Source of the DNA: Halichondria panicea
Taxonomy: Eukaryota > Porifera > Demospongiae > Suberitida > Halichondriidae
DNA: 64,000 bases
Assembly (NCBI RefSeq): GCF_963675165.1
Contig: NC_087380.1
Location: forward strand, 1,231,803 to 1,295,802
Reading direction: 5' to 3'
In this document: piece by piece, positions 34,616 to 47,200 of the stretch
How positions within the stretch are numbered: the first letter of the stretch is position 1
How the letters are laid out: each line of letters begins with the position of its first letter
The notes under the pieces: generated by a model
Told to the model about the DNA's origin: nothing
The model's input: the letters and a program-made list of their open reading frames with translations, nothing else
Database searches by the model: none
Program-made: the position numbers and the translations under genes

Positions 34616-34962
34616 GGCTATGAGAACGATACGAGTACAAGGGCAGTAATAATAATAACAGTTCGCTTCAATACGTATCTCGATCTCGTGTGTGTGTGTG
34701 CGTGCGTGTGTGTGCGTGCGTGTGTGTGTGTGTGTGTGTGTGCGTGCGTGCGTGCGTGTGTGCGTGCGTGCGTGTGTGCGTGCGTGCGTGTGTGTGTGTG
34801 TGCGTGTGTGCGTGTGTGTGTCAAATTGGCCTAAATTGGAAGCTATTTATATGATAAATGGTACTCATTATATTCTTCTTACCACAATCCCTGGGGTGTG
34901 CTTCAGGTTGAGAGTGTGTAGTCCACAAGACACCGGTTTAGAAGAGCTTACAGTGTCTGGGT
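34616..34962. other. Divergent intergenic region between membralin and the Nudix gene
   Basis: About 350 bp between two head-to-head predicted starts, so it may act as a shared promoter region. Most of it is the GT/CGTG microsatellite at 34690-34821. No TATA box was recognised. Confidence 0.55.
34690..34821. repeat. (GT)n / (CGTG)n microsatellite
   Basis: About 130 bp of mixed GTGT and CGTG units. The Cys/Val-, His/Thr- and Arg/Val-rich ORFs across it are artefacts. Confidence 0.95.
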
Positions 34963-37470
34963 ATGTTCCCATGTGTTGTTCCAGATTGTAACACTATAAG
35001 CCTCGGCTACGTCTCGAGTGGCATCAAAGATACAGTAATGGCCGTCTTGGAAGAAGGTTGGGCAAAGGAGATACTGTGCATTGCGGCCAAGTGCGACTCA
35101 TGGAGGTCTAGTCCAGGTGAGGGTGAGGGCGGTCTACTGTGTCTGAGTAGAGAGCATTGCATGAGCCTTTGGTAAACGCTGAGGGGTGGTAGGCTTGTGT
35201 TGCTAGAACAAGAAATGTGTGTGCGTGTGGGGGGGGGGGGTGAGAACAAAAACTGTGTGTGTGAGATCTAGCTATAATTAAATCTCAACATCAACCCTTC
35301 ATGTGCTTTGAAGGAGATAGTCCCTAAAAGTCAAAGCTTCAGTAAGGTCTGGCTACGTTGCTTGCAAGTACATAAATCTATAGTACATGCTGAGGTCTGT
35401 AAAGCTTGTTGGGAAATGGGAAAACCCCTAGCTGAGGTCTGCTTTACAAATGGGAAAATCCCTAACTAAATATTCATCGAATCTTTGTGCTGCGTTGTGT
35501 TTTATGCATTATACTTCCATCGATGCAGACCACGGGAGCAGTGTGCCATTGATCTGCGATGATGTCCGTGCTGGACTGATCAAAGGCCACGTTGCCACGA
35601 CCCTCGTCCAATACCCTCACGTCTTCCAGGGCGTGTACGGGGGAGGCGGTGGGTTGGAGAGCGTGAGGATTGTCGAGGGACTGAGGACTGTCGAGGAGAG
35701 AACAGCTGCTCTGAATGGAGTGTTTGGAGACCTCAGGGACAAGGGGACCTACCCCTGCCTGAGGGGATGGAGGAACGAGGTAACCATTATGTCCATGTCT
35801 GTGTAACCTTTATTGATGATTAAAATTATTTCCCTGTAGAAAAAAGTTCTATCTCTTAGTAGAAACTTAGTTCACCTGTTTTTAACTGGCCAATTTGTTT
35901 CCCATCCCCCTTCCCTCCCTTCCCTGTAGAACTACTCAGTTGGTGAGAGCTTCAGTAGCAAGACCGTGTTGTTCCACTGTGAGAGATCCGCTGCAAGTAA
36001 GTCAATAACTCAAGTGCTGCGCTACTTTCAACCCCACCCCCGCCCTCAGAGTTGCTGGGTATGAAACAGTACGGAGTGCATATTAATGGGTATGTGCGTG
36101 AGGCTAGTGGGGAGATCAAGATGTGGATTGGCAAGAGGAGTGACAATAAACAGACCTACCCTGGACTACTTGATAATACAGTGCGTGCCGTGTTTAATTG
36201 GTTACAGCTGTTAGGCTTGTAGTACATATCAATACTGGCTTAGTTGTGTTCATTGTTTAGGCTTGTAGTACATATCAATACTGGTTTAGTGTGTTCATTG
36301 TTTACAATTAGAAAGGCTTGTACATGGCTATACAATGATATTCACATTGCAAATGTTTTTCGATGAAGTATGGGCAACAAGAATTTGCGTTACATACGTA
36401 CATGGCTTGCAGTAAATGTGCCGAGCTAATAGAATATAGAATATAGATATACAATAGCTGTACGATTGTTCCAATAGACCACGCCCCCTCCCAGGTGGCT
36501 GGTGGTATAGCTGCTGGGGACAGTCCCCTGGAGACAGTGGTCAAGGAATGCAATGAGGAGGCCTCCATACCACCGGCCATTGCTACCATGGCAACACCCG
36601 TCGGCACTATCAGGTACTACTACACTACAAGTGGAGAGACTACATTTTGCCTGTTGTAAGATAACTTGTGTTGGGAATGTCCAATTTCAAAGCTAAAAAA
36701 TGCATTTAGTAGCTCTTTGATTGTGTTACAATTATGTGTGTTTAGATAGCAATTTATAAATTTTTGTGCTGGCCCTAGCTGTTATGTATTTGTAAAGACT
36801 AATTAATTCCATGCCCTCTTACAGTTATTGTCACGATGCTGTCGATGGTGTTGAGCCTGAGACAGAGTTCATGTACGACCTCCAGCTACCGTTGGACTTT
36901 GCACCCACCCCCCTCGACGGAGAGGTCAGCCAGTACTACCTCTGGGGGATGAACAAGGTGGGAGAGTGTGTTGTGCTAAAAATATATTTCAAATGGTATC
37001 ACCCATGTTCATAAATCATAATCCATGTTCATAATTATTTTGGGACAGTAGCACCCTCTCCTTGCTAGTGTCCCTGTGGCTATACCCCCCACAGTGGCTA
37101 TGCAGGGGTGCTGAAACTAAGTGAGTATTTTGGGCATTGTACCAGAGACGTGGTGTCAGTGTTATTGGGTCTCACACAATATTTGCACGTTTACACACAA
37201 TGCATGCTATACTGTTAGTATACTGTTGAACACATGCTATCTCTTTCCTGTATAGATCAAAGAAGAAATAGCTAATGGCCACTTCAAGCCCAACAGTGCT
37301 CTTGTGTGTCTCAAGTTTATGATACGACACGGACTCATCACACCAGAAACAGGTGAGAGCATTAATTTTATAGACAGTCCGAGTGATTGTTTATTCCCAT
37401 TCCCATTCCCCATACAGAGCCACTGTACGAACACCTGTCCTGCTGTTCCCATATCAACCACTACCAGTGA
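34963..37470 (+). CDS. Nudix hydrolase with N-terminal DUF4743 domain
   Basis: Eight exons: 34963-35116, 35529-35779, 35930-35996, 36050-36180, 36495-36613, 36825-36957, 37256-37352 and 37418-37470. They total 1005 nt, or 334 aa, and phases agree at every join. Residues 1-160 resemble the DUF4743 region found before the Nudix fold in fungal and plant thiamine-pyrophosphate-related hydrolases. The Nudix box is [20 protein letters not shown] (positions about 203-222). It follows the GX5EX7REUXEEXGU pattern with the REU arginine replaced by lysine, as is common in this subfamily. Downstream [12 protein letters not shown] and [19 protein letters not shown] match the family C-terminus. The likely role is hydrolysis of a nucleoside-diphosphate derivative in the cytosol; the substrate is unknown. 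The start at 34963 is provisional; an upstream exon is possible. Confidence 0.8.
36213..36303. repeat. 45-bp tandem duplication in a Nudix intron
   Basis: AGGCTTGTAGTACATATCAA and its following 25 bp occur twice back to back with two differences. It is intronic and non-coding. Confidence 0.93.
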
Positions 37471-37646
37471 TCTATATGGACACTTGACATTGTAGCGTCT
37501 TTTTTAATGAGTTTTGTGCACTCCTTAATTATACATCACGTGGATTTGGTCTGTAACAGGCATGAAATGCCGCGTGGATTTTCGGCTGTATATTGATAAT
37601 GCACAATGTTTATCTTTGTTTCCCTCCCTAAGGCTGGTCTGCTGAG

Positions 37647-38129
37647 AGACATTCAACTGCATCGTGTGTCAGGAGGTGGTCTACCAGCCCATCACTACCA
37701 CCTGCAGCCACAACATCTGTAAGGTGGGGAACCACAGGTCCTTTGTGTGGCTTCATAACATTGCTGACAATGCAGCTGAAGCTTTTTTAAGTAGCTATCT
37801 TTGTATCAGGAGCACTCAGTCTCTTGATTGCATCTATATAATTATTATAGATATAAATGCATAAAATTCTCCATGATTATATAGTCAAATGGTTTTGCTT
37901 TCAATGAATATTTTATGTACACTATCCCACTGCGTCCCTCAGTCTTATCTCCCCCTCCCCACACACACACTAGATGTGTCTGAGTCGCTCCTTCAAGGTG
38001 GATGTGTACAGCTGCCCCAACTGTCGTCATGACCTGGGCAAGGACTATGCCATGACAGTCAACAAGTCCCTACAGGCAGTACTATTGGACCTGTTCCCTG
38101 GATACAATGGAGAGATACACACTAACTGA
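37647..38129 (+). pseudogene. Orphan UHRF1-type C-terminal RING exons
   Basis: Two exons, 37647-37723 and 37974-38129. They encode 77 residues with a C3HC4 [39 protein letters not shown] and [10 protein letters not shown], ending [12 protein letters not shown] and a stop at 38127. This matches, from memory, the last two exons of UHRF1 (CICCQELVFRP...FSCPACR.DLG...LFPGY). The ubiquitin-like, tandem Tudor, PHD and SRA domains of UHRF1 are nowhere in the window, and a frame stop (TGA, 37643-37645) lies just before the exon. All zinc ligands look intact. It could be a duplicated 3' fragment, or it could be expressed as an alternative terminal exon of the Nudix gene, because the phase matches exon 7 of that gene. 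Its functional status is unknown. Confidence 0.7.
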
Positions 38130-38268
38130 TGGGACTACTGAACAGTATTTAGAACTGCAATGAGGCATGTCATGTGCACCTTCCTATTGAGCAATGTGCT
38201 TTCATCATGAATCTACTTATAATTGGTTATTTATTTGAGCAATATCAGCTAACCTTGTTCATTATAGG

Positions 38269-41200
38269 ATGAATAATGAACTCTTGGCTACAAGAATAAT
38301 GAGAATGTTCCCCTCAAGGTTATTTCTCTGCTGTCTGCTGGGAAGTGCTTCTCTTGTGTATGGACAGCCTTTGAGTGAGTTGATATAGATCATGCATAGA
38401 TACTATCATGCAGTCAGCTATAATTATGGTTAAGCTAATACTAACCTGTGCTATTGGATAGTAGATGAAACAAGTATTATAGGTTTGGTATCAGAGCATC
38501 GATTATTGTATTATGGCATACAGCTCGACTGGCAGCATCCCATGAGCCCGATGTCACTAACCACACTGGAGAAATCATCTCATTCTCTGATGTTGGATCA
38601 GGAGCTAGGGGTAATCCACGCCCCTGGATTTGCTACACCGAACACACTGATAGTGTATTGTGGCTGTTCCCCAATGGGAGTGCATTGCAATTTGAAAGTA
38701 GATTTGAGGCATTTGAGGACGAAGTGTTCATCAGAGATATTACTAATTTTGGCGTTGCTCTGTATCGTGGTCCCACACACTTCAGTCCTCATGGAGAACA
38801 CTGCTGTGTGAGGAGGACTGATGGTGTGGACGTTCATAGGAAATGTGTCACCTTCAGTGAGTGCTGACTATATTGTCTATATCCAATACTAACCCCCACC
38901 CCCACAGCTCCCTGCCCCACACTGATTCCCCTGTCTAATGGAATGATCTCATACAACCCAACCACCAACATAGCCACCTACACCTGTGACACTGGGTACA
39001 CCATCAATGGAGCTACTCCGATAACTTGTATGAGTGATGATACTAGTACTGGTACCTGGTATCCACTACCTACAGTTACTTGTACACGTGAGTACTGTAT
39101 ATACCGTCTTCTGATTATAGCGCCATGCACCATAATAGAAGTGCCAATTACTACAAAATGTTTTACTCTAATCGAGCGTTAAGTTCTGGAATTACTTTTT
39201 GCTGGCATTTAGAAAAGAAACGCTGAAATCGAGGCTATATATACATACGATTCATCTAAAGGAACAACTCCGTGGAACAGCTATTATTACTTTACATTGT
39301 ATCGCTAAACACCACTCGAAGCAGCAAAACTTGTTCTATTTGTGTGCCACTGAAAATTATAATTAATTTGTGTGGCTGCAATTAGAAGAAAGACTGTATA
39401 TAGTACTGCAAGCTGCATTCGAGCAATGCAAGCATACATTATTACACTTCTACTAGCTGTAATATCATTCTACTCTCAGCTGTGGATTGTGGCTCCCCAC
39501 CCACCATTGGCAATGGATCTGCTGGAGCACCCTCACCTGACACAACTCTTGGAGGGATGGTGACCTACACCTGTGGCAGTGGATATGAGGTCTCCACTGG
39601 AGTCACCACAGCAACGGCTACCTGTATGGCTAATAGGATGTGGGAGACTGTACCAACTTGTCAACGTATGTGAAGTTGATGCTGTCACTGATAATAGCTA
39701 CTGCATTGACCGTGTTCACCCACTCAGCTGTGGATTGTGGCCCCCCCTCCATTGGCAATGGATCTCTTGGCATATCCACTCCTGGTACAACTCTTGGAGG
39801 GATGGTGAACTACACTTGTTTCAGTGGGTATGAGGTCTCCAATGGAGTCACCACAGCAATGGCTACCTGTATGGCTAGTGGGACTTGGGAGCCTGTACCA
39901 ACTTGTGTGGGTAAGTCGTACAATTGTCCATATATGTAAATGTCATCAATTGCATCTCCCCACAGCTGTTGACTGTGGTCCCCTGAACCCCCCCTCCAAT
40001 GGAGCAGTGGACACATCCTCTGGAACCACCTTCATGATGACTGCTACCTACACCTGTAACACTGGATACAACATTGTTGGATCAGACACTCGGACTTGTG
40101 GTGAAGATAAAACATGGACTCCAGATGCCCCCACCTGTACACGTGAGTAGCATGACTGACTGTGTACACTGTATCCACTGTGTTCATAATTCACAGCTGT
40201 TGACTGTGGTCCCCTCACTGTTCCTACCGGACAAGTCAGTACATCCTCTGGAACCACCTTCATGAACACTGCCACCTACACATGTGATCATGGATACACT
40301 CTCAATGGTACATCAGATAGAATCTGTCAAGCTAATGGAACCTGGAGCCTAGCAGCACCTACCTGTGATCGTGAGTGCTTTAAACAAAACGTACACGGCA
40401 GCTATAACTTATTTTCTTATATGTTTTATTAGTCGTTGACTGTGGTCCCCTAAACGACACTGCCAATCGACAAGTCAGTACACCCTTTGGAACCACCTTC
40501 ATGATGACTGCTACCTACACCTGTAACACTGGATACAACATTGTTGGTAGTGAGAGCAGAACTTGTGGAGCAAGTGGAGTGTGGTCAGGAGAAGCTCCAG
40601 TGTGCAACTGTAAGATTAACGTTAACTGACAATCATATTGTGATTTGACCATTCTCTCCCAATCCAGTGATTCCTTTGAGCAATGGATCAATGAATATCA
40701 TTGCCAACAACTCTATCTTATCACTGGCGGCCATTGGATCCTCTGCCCTCACCTGTCGCACTGAGCTATCCACCTGCTGCAGAGGAGAGGACAACAACGG
40801 CAATGCTCTCGGAGGGTGGAGAGGACCAAATGGTGACAGCATTCCTGACTCAAACACTGATGGATTCTATGTGTCACGAGGTATGAGCTCCATTAGTCTG
40901 AACTATGCTGAGGGATCCAGTGAAGTAGCTGGTACCTACTGTTGTCAAGTGCCCAGGGAGAGTGGGGCAACCACTACACATTGTGTCATGGTTACTGGTG
41001 AGTGTGGTTGAATTATGCAACCACACTCACTCACAATTTTCTATATAAATCCCCAGTCTCTTCCCCTGTCCCTGTTGCTGCTATTGGTGGGGCTGTCGGT
41101 GCTATAGTGGTGGTGATTCTGGTGATCCTGCTCATCATATTCCTAGTGGTATTCCTAAGGTAAGCCATGCAGATGGTATATACAGTCATGTGCATTCATT

Positions 41201-44200
41201 GTCGATCAAGCTACAAAACAATTGTGTATCCCCAACAACCCGACAGCCTGTTCATCGTGTATGCAGTACCAGAATATAGCTTATATAGACACTGAATTTA
41301 ACAACGCAAAACTGATATTATTTCCATAGACACTCACGGAAGAAACAGTATGAACCTGCTGTAAAAAACTCTGTTCTCACTACTGCATATACCAAACATA
41401 GCGATGCCAGTGATGGGGGCGTGGCTACCATATCAAAAGATCAAAGTCAGTGCTGTTGATTAGCCTGGTGTGATGAATTTCACCACTTAAGACCTGTGTA
41501 TAATTTGTTAATATGTGCAGAGCCTACCATCACTGGCTTCTCAAGTGAGAGCAGGGCTAATGAAGGGGAGGAGGTGGTCATTAAGCCCAAGGTAGGAGGT
41601 CACCCTCCACCCAGTCTCACCTGGTACCACGATGGTAGGAAGGTGACTACAGACTATGCCACAGAACTGGACCAGGATGGTGGATTATCCTTCCCTAGTG
41701 TGGAGGCTAAGCATGCTGGTGAGTACAGGCTAGCGCTATACACAAGGTCTTATGATTGACCACAGCTGGGAATGTGTACAACTCTCTCTATTGTTAAAGT
41801 ATTCGGTATTGACCATAGCTGTGAAGTTCTAAATGTAATATTGAAAATAAAGTCTGGTTTGCTATTGATAACAACTTCTGGCGACTTATGGAGCGTGAGT
41901 ATATCCAGATGTAGTAGCAATATTACTCAAGCGGGAGATTTTCAACTAAAGTACCACCCACCCACTCAAAAGAACGCGGAAAGAATTATAACCACAGTTA
42001 TAAGTAGGTCATGACGTCATTCCCTCGTGCTGCATGTATGTACAGCTAACACAGCTCGACCTCTATGATTAGTAGACTACATTTGATGATATTCATATAC
42101 CTATGTTGATACGCAAGTAACCACAAATAGTGTTTTTATAAAGGATGCAAGTCCAGGTGAAACCGCCTGCTTGGGCGTGCTACAACATCCTGATATGACA
42201 TCGGAAATATTAAAGCCTTTGATGTGGTCTGCCAGTAGGCTATAAACTATGTTATATAGGAATGCTAGACATAATTGGAATATATAATGCAGTCTGGGTG
42301 TGTGTGTGGGTTAGACACACCACTAACTATTTTCCATTCTTCTGTGTGTGTGTGTACAGGTGTGTATAAGCTGGTGGCCAGTGGACCCTCTGGCACAGCT
42401 GAGAAAGAACTCCAGTTGATAGTGGCACTAGAGGGAGGGGGGGAAGAAGAGGTGACAGATAAGGTGGACCTCACTCCTATACCAGTGGATGGGTTTGGAG
42501 CGTATGTCACTGAGCAGCATGCTAATGGCAATAAGAAGTTTGCCAGTAACTATTTGGTGGGTTTAATACACGTGTTGATTCTACCAGCGTCTTAATGTGC
42601 TGTGTTGATTCCCTCCTCCACACCAGCTTAATATAATCTTGACTCCACACACTGCACAGGGTCTCGGTGGCAAGGAAGGAGAACACTCAACAGCAACTGC
42701 CAAACAGCACAAGGAGGAAAATAGATTTGGAAACATTCTTGTGTGTAAGTTCCTGATTTGATTATACTTCCTTATATTGTGGGTTCAAGCACACACACAC
42801 ACTGGTTTCCTGCAGATGATGACAACCTCATTATCCTAGACCCCATTCCTGGACAAGAGGACTGTCAGAGTGACTACATCAATGCCTGCTATGTAGACGT
42901 GAGTGTGTGTGATTTATTCATGATAACTAATGTTAGCTATGTATGTTCATCATGTTACCTTCAAATGTTGTTACCCTCTTGTCTGCAGGGTTTTGTCAAG
43001 CGAAAGAAGTTCATTGCTTCTCAAGGTATCAGTTTCATATATTTCACTAGAGCATAACTGTACAAACAAGACTATAAGTATGCACACTTGCTGTGTGCTT
43101 GCTTTTACAATCATATAACTACTGTTAAATGCTTCATTGCCTGTTTTCAATATGTCTATCCCTCCTCCCCACACAAAGGACCACTACCCAATACCCTGGT
43201 GGACTTCTGGCGCATGATGTGGCAGGAGAAACCACCCATAATAGTCATGCTCACCAACCTCGAGGAGAACAACAAGATCAAGTGTCAACAGTACTGGCCT
43301 GACAGTGGCAGTGTGAGCTATGGCCCCTTCACAGTCACCATCACAGACCAGCAGGTCCTGGCTGACTACACTGTCAGAAACCTACTACTTGCAGTAAGTA
43401 CACATTATGATGGCACATGTTGACATTTTAGGATTTTAGGATTGTGTTTCACATTGAGATGTTTTTTTGTCACAGATGAAAGGGGAAAGTGGGAAACCTT
43501 TCAAGACGACTCAGTTTCACTTTACGACGTGGCCTGATCACGGTGTGCCTGACTATGCCACGCCCATTCTTGCATTCCATCGTCGGGTTAAGTCCCAACA
43601 CAAGCCATCCAGAGGTCCCCTCCTGGTCCACTGCAGTGCTGGTGTGGGACGCACAGGCACTTACATTGCCATTGATAATGTCCTCGATCAGATCGCAACC
43701 GAGGGTATCGTCGATATTTCCGGGACAATTGTCAAATCTCGCAACCAGAGGATGAAAATGGTCCAGACCCAGGTAAGCACTATAGACAAGCTTACACAGT
43801 TAAAAGAATGTGTAGGGAACATTTGTACACAGTATTGTAAAGTAGTATTAATTTTTTATAATGTGTTTTGCCCCCACGCCCAATTCCTTTGAGAGCACAT
43901 GCGCTAACCATTAGCCAGATACCAGCTAATGCAGGATAACAATGTCCAGTCTAAGTGCCCTACAGTACATTATATATCAGTTGTCTGAATCGTATCAGGA
44001 ATGTTGTTAAGTGGCAGTCTGTAAAAGCTAGACATAATATGCTAATGTGTTGTCAGGTATATACAATATAAGTTCTTTTTAATTATGCCAACACTAAAAA
44101 TTGTTACCCGAGGCATGCGTGGGCGGCCACGGGCATAGTAGTTCGTTGGTTGTTTGTTTGTTTGTTTGTCTGTTTGTCAGATCTGAGTCTACTCACCTGG

Positions 44201-47200
44201 ATGCCACAGCATTTACAGCGTAGATAGCCTCAACACAACAAGTTCTTATAATATTGGCAGAGCTTTGTTGTCGAATACTAAGAAGCTTTTGCTCGTTGCA
44301 GCTAGCTAACTGCACGCAGCCTTTAGCCCTGTTTACACGCAAAGTAATGCGCATTGTAATCCAGATTAGATAATGCGCATTAGTGCGTTTACACAGCCAC
44401 GAAGCCAGTTGTGGTTTTATGCTGTGTAAACAGTCTGAACCGGATTAGTAACCTCTTGCAAAGTGCTTCAATTGGAAAAGAAGTAAGAATCTTGGAAAGA
44501 GGACCTTATGTAACAGTTTGGAGTGATCTGATGGCTCACAATAATAAAGTAAGTCAGTATGATAGTAGATCTAATGCCTGAGGCCTCCTGTGTTCTGAGC
44601 ATGCCTATATAGTAAGGCCTATTCATTGCTGAGTTACCAAATCCTGCTCATAAGCCTATATGCTTTGCTTTGCTTGCTATTATGGATGTTGTTATTGTAT
44701 CTGTTGGTTATTTAATGATGACAAGAAGTACTATGCTTAGACAACAAGCTGTAATTAAAAGTAAAAAGAATTCAGCAAGAAGAAGAACTCGTTTTTATGA
44801 GAGACAGGCTCAAGAACGTTTGCTGTTTGCTATGACAATGTCTTTAGCAACAGCCAGAATGTCCTCAACACCAAGAACTATCTGGACAAGAGAAAGAAGT
44901 TCTCAGTGGTGGGAGCGGGTTGTAATGGAAACGTTTACCCATCAAGACTGGATGCACAATTTCCGAATGAGCCGAGAGACGTTTTTATTCGTCTGCCAGG
45001 AATTAAAATCTATTGAAAAAAGAAATACCTCGATGAGGAAAGCCATTCCACTCCAAAAAAGGGTTTCTATCGCTCTATGGTTTCTCTCCACCAATTCTGA
45101 TTTTAGAACGATTAGCCATTTGTTTGGTGTCTCTAAAGCATCGGTTTGCCTCATAACCAAAGATGTGTATGTGCATTGTTGACCATCTACTTCCTAAGTA
45201 TATCCGTATGCCTTGTGGTGATGCATTGAAGCAAGTGGTGGCTGGGTTTAAAGAGAAATTGGGGTTTCCACAGTGCGTTGGAGCAATTGACGGTACACAT
45301 ATACCTATAATCTCACCACAAGAGTGCCCAGCCGACTATTACAACAGAAAAGGTTGGCATTCTATCATTCTCCAAGGATTGGTCGATCACAATGGTCTTT
45401 TCATGGACATTTACGTTGGCTGGCCAGGACGAGTCCACGATGCAAGAGTTTTCTCCAATTCCTCACTGTTCAGAAAAGGTCAAGAAGGATCATTGGTACC
45501 CACTTTGACGGAGATGATAGAGCAGTGTGAAATTCCACTCGTGATTCTAGGTGATCCTGCATATCCACTTTTAAAGTGGCTCATGAAGGCCTATCCCGAC
45601 ACAGGACGTCTCACCCTTGAACAGAAGACTTTCAACTATCTCCTTAGTAAAGCTCGAGTGGTTGTTGAGCATGCGTATGGTCGTTTGAAGGCTCGATGGA
45701 GATGTTTGATGAAGCGTAATGACACCAATATTTGTGATATACCTAACATTGTCTCAGCTTGCTGTGTTTTGCACAACATCTGTGAACTTCGAGGGGAATC
45801 ATTTGATGACGAGTGGATTGAGAGTGACTCATCATTTAGTATGATTAGACAGTCGGCATCTGACTCAGTAGATATTAGTGGTGACCAGATAAGGAGTGCA
45901 TTAACACAATATTTCAGTACATGATATTAATGTGACGTATAATTATAATTATATGTAATAAGGACTGTAATACTATGATTATAATTATAACGTTTGATGA
46001 TTGAAGTTAGTAATTCGAGTCTTGGTTAAATGATTGTGATGGTGGCGGGAAGTACTGTCTTGGCTGCTGTATCATCTGTCCAAGCATTTGCATCATCTGT
46101 AGTTGATGTGCCTGTTCCTCCTTTCTTCTCACGTCTTCTAATTTTCTCTCTTTATCCCATCTTTCTTCCTCTCTTTTTTCAAATCTTTCCTCTGCTTCTC
46201 TCTGGTAGCTTAAGAATGTCTCCGTCTGCCTCTCCATAGCCTTTTCTGTCTTGTTTTTTCTGGGGTTTTTTGTTTTAGGGGGAGCACCTGTGTGTGTAGA
46301 TTTTAAGTGTGTGCACTTGTATGTTTTCTATGAACTTACATTCATCTGTTTTCTCCTTTTCAGATGTACTGGCCTCTCCTAAGTATCAAGTGTATCATTA
46401 TAATTATTGTACCGTCTGTATCCTCCACAATCTTATCCACCCTTTCCTCCATCTCAGAGCTTGTGTCAACGAGGAAAGATGGAGCGGAGGCTGGTCGGTG
46501 CCCCAGAATCCTATCCAGCTCGTCATAAAACTTACATGTTTTCCTCCTTTCCCCAGTCTTGTTATTGCTATCCTTTACTTTTTTGTAGTTTGTTTTTAAG
46601 TTTTTAATTTTTATCCTACATTGCGTCCAGTCTCTTTCATATTCCTTTTTCTTCATTTCTTGTGCTATTTTTTCGTAAATTACTTTATTTCTTACAGCTC
46701 CGTCCAGTTGCTGCTGCAAGTCACTAGCTCCCCAGATAGCTATTAGTGCCTTCATTTCATTGTCACTCCAGTATGTGCCTCTGTTCATTGTCTTCTCTTC
46801 TTATAGGACTTCTTATGCCACAAATGAATTCTTTGCATTCCTTTAATGCGCTTGCAGCTGTTTACACTACTGTCTAAACCGCATTGATCCGGCTTCAAAC
46901 CACATCAGGTAGGCGGTTTACGTAAGCCGGTTTTGATAGCGCATTAGTGCGTTTAGACTAGACCTCGTTAGTAGTAATGCGCTTTACAATGCGCATTAGA
47001 TGCTGTGTGTAAACAGGGCTTTTGTTCAAGGAAGACTATATATTTACAGCTGAAGTGATCCCGTACCAGGAACAATGGAACAGGGTTACTAAAGTAGAAA
47101 GTTAGAATTATGATTTTGGCAGAGAATACTCCACAGCTACACCTCGCTTGCGCATGCGGACCGAGGCAGGAGCCATAAATTATTTAGGCTTATTTGCTGC

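Larger units (their letters stand above)
44336..47019. mobile_element. PIF/Harbinger DNA transposon (2.7 kb) in PTP-A intron 18
   Basis: The ends GCCCTGTTTACACGC...and ...GTGTAAACAGGGC form inverted repeats, with subterminal AATGCGCATTA motifs repeated at both sides. It is flanked by TTA (left) and TTT (right, one mismatch), fitting the 3-bp duplication of this superfamily. The homologous intron of PTP-B retains the uninserted sequence near 61853 (CAGCCTTTATTCGAGG). The element carries the usual two genes, a DDE transposase (+) and a Myb/SANT-like protein (-), in convergent orientation. Confidence 0.93.

Noticed and set aside
34523-34834. Cys/Val/Arg-rich ORFs near 34.7 kb
   Set aside because: Translated GT/CGTG microsatellite; the same applies at 63018-63281.
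37647-38129. Calling a functional UHRF1 gene
   Set aside because: Only the two RING exons exist. No SRA, PHD, Tudor or ubiquitin-like coding sequence is present upstream within the window.
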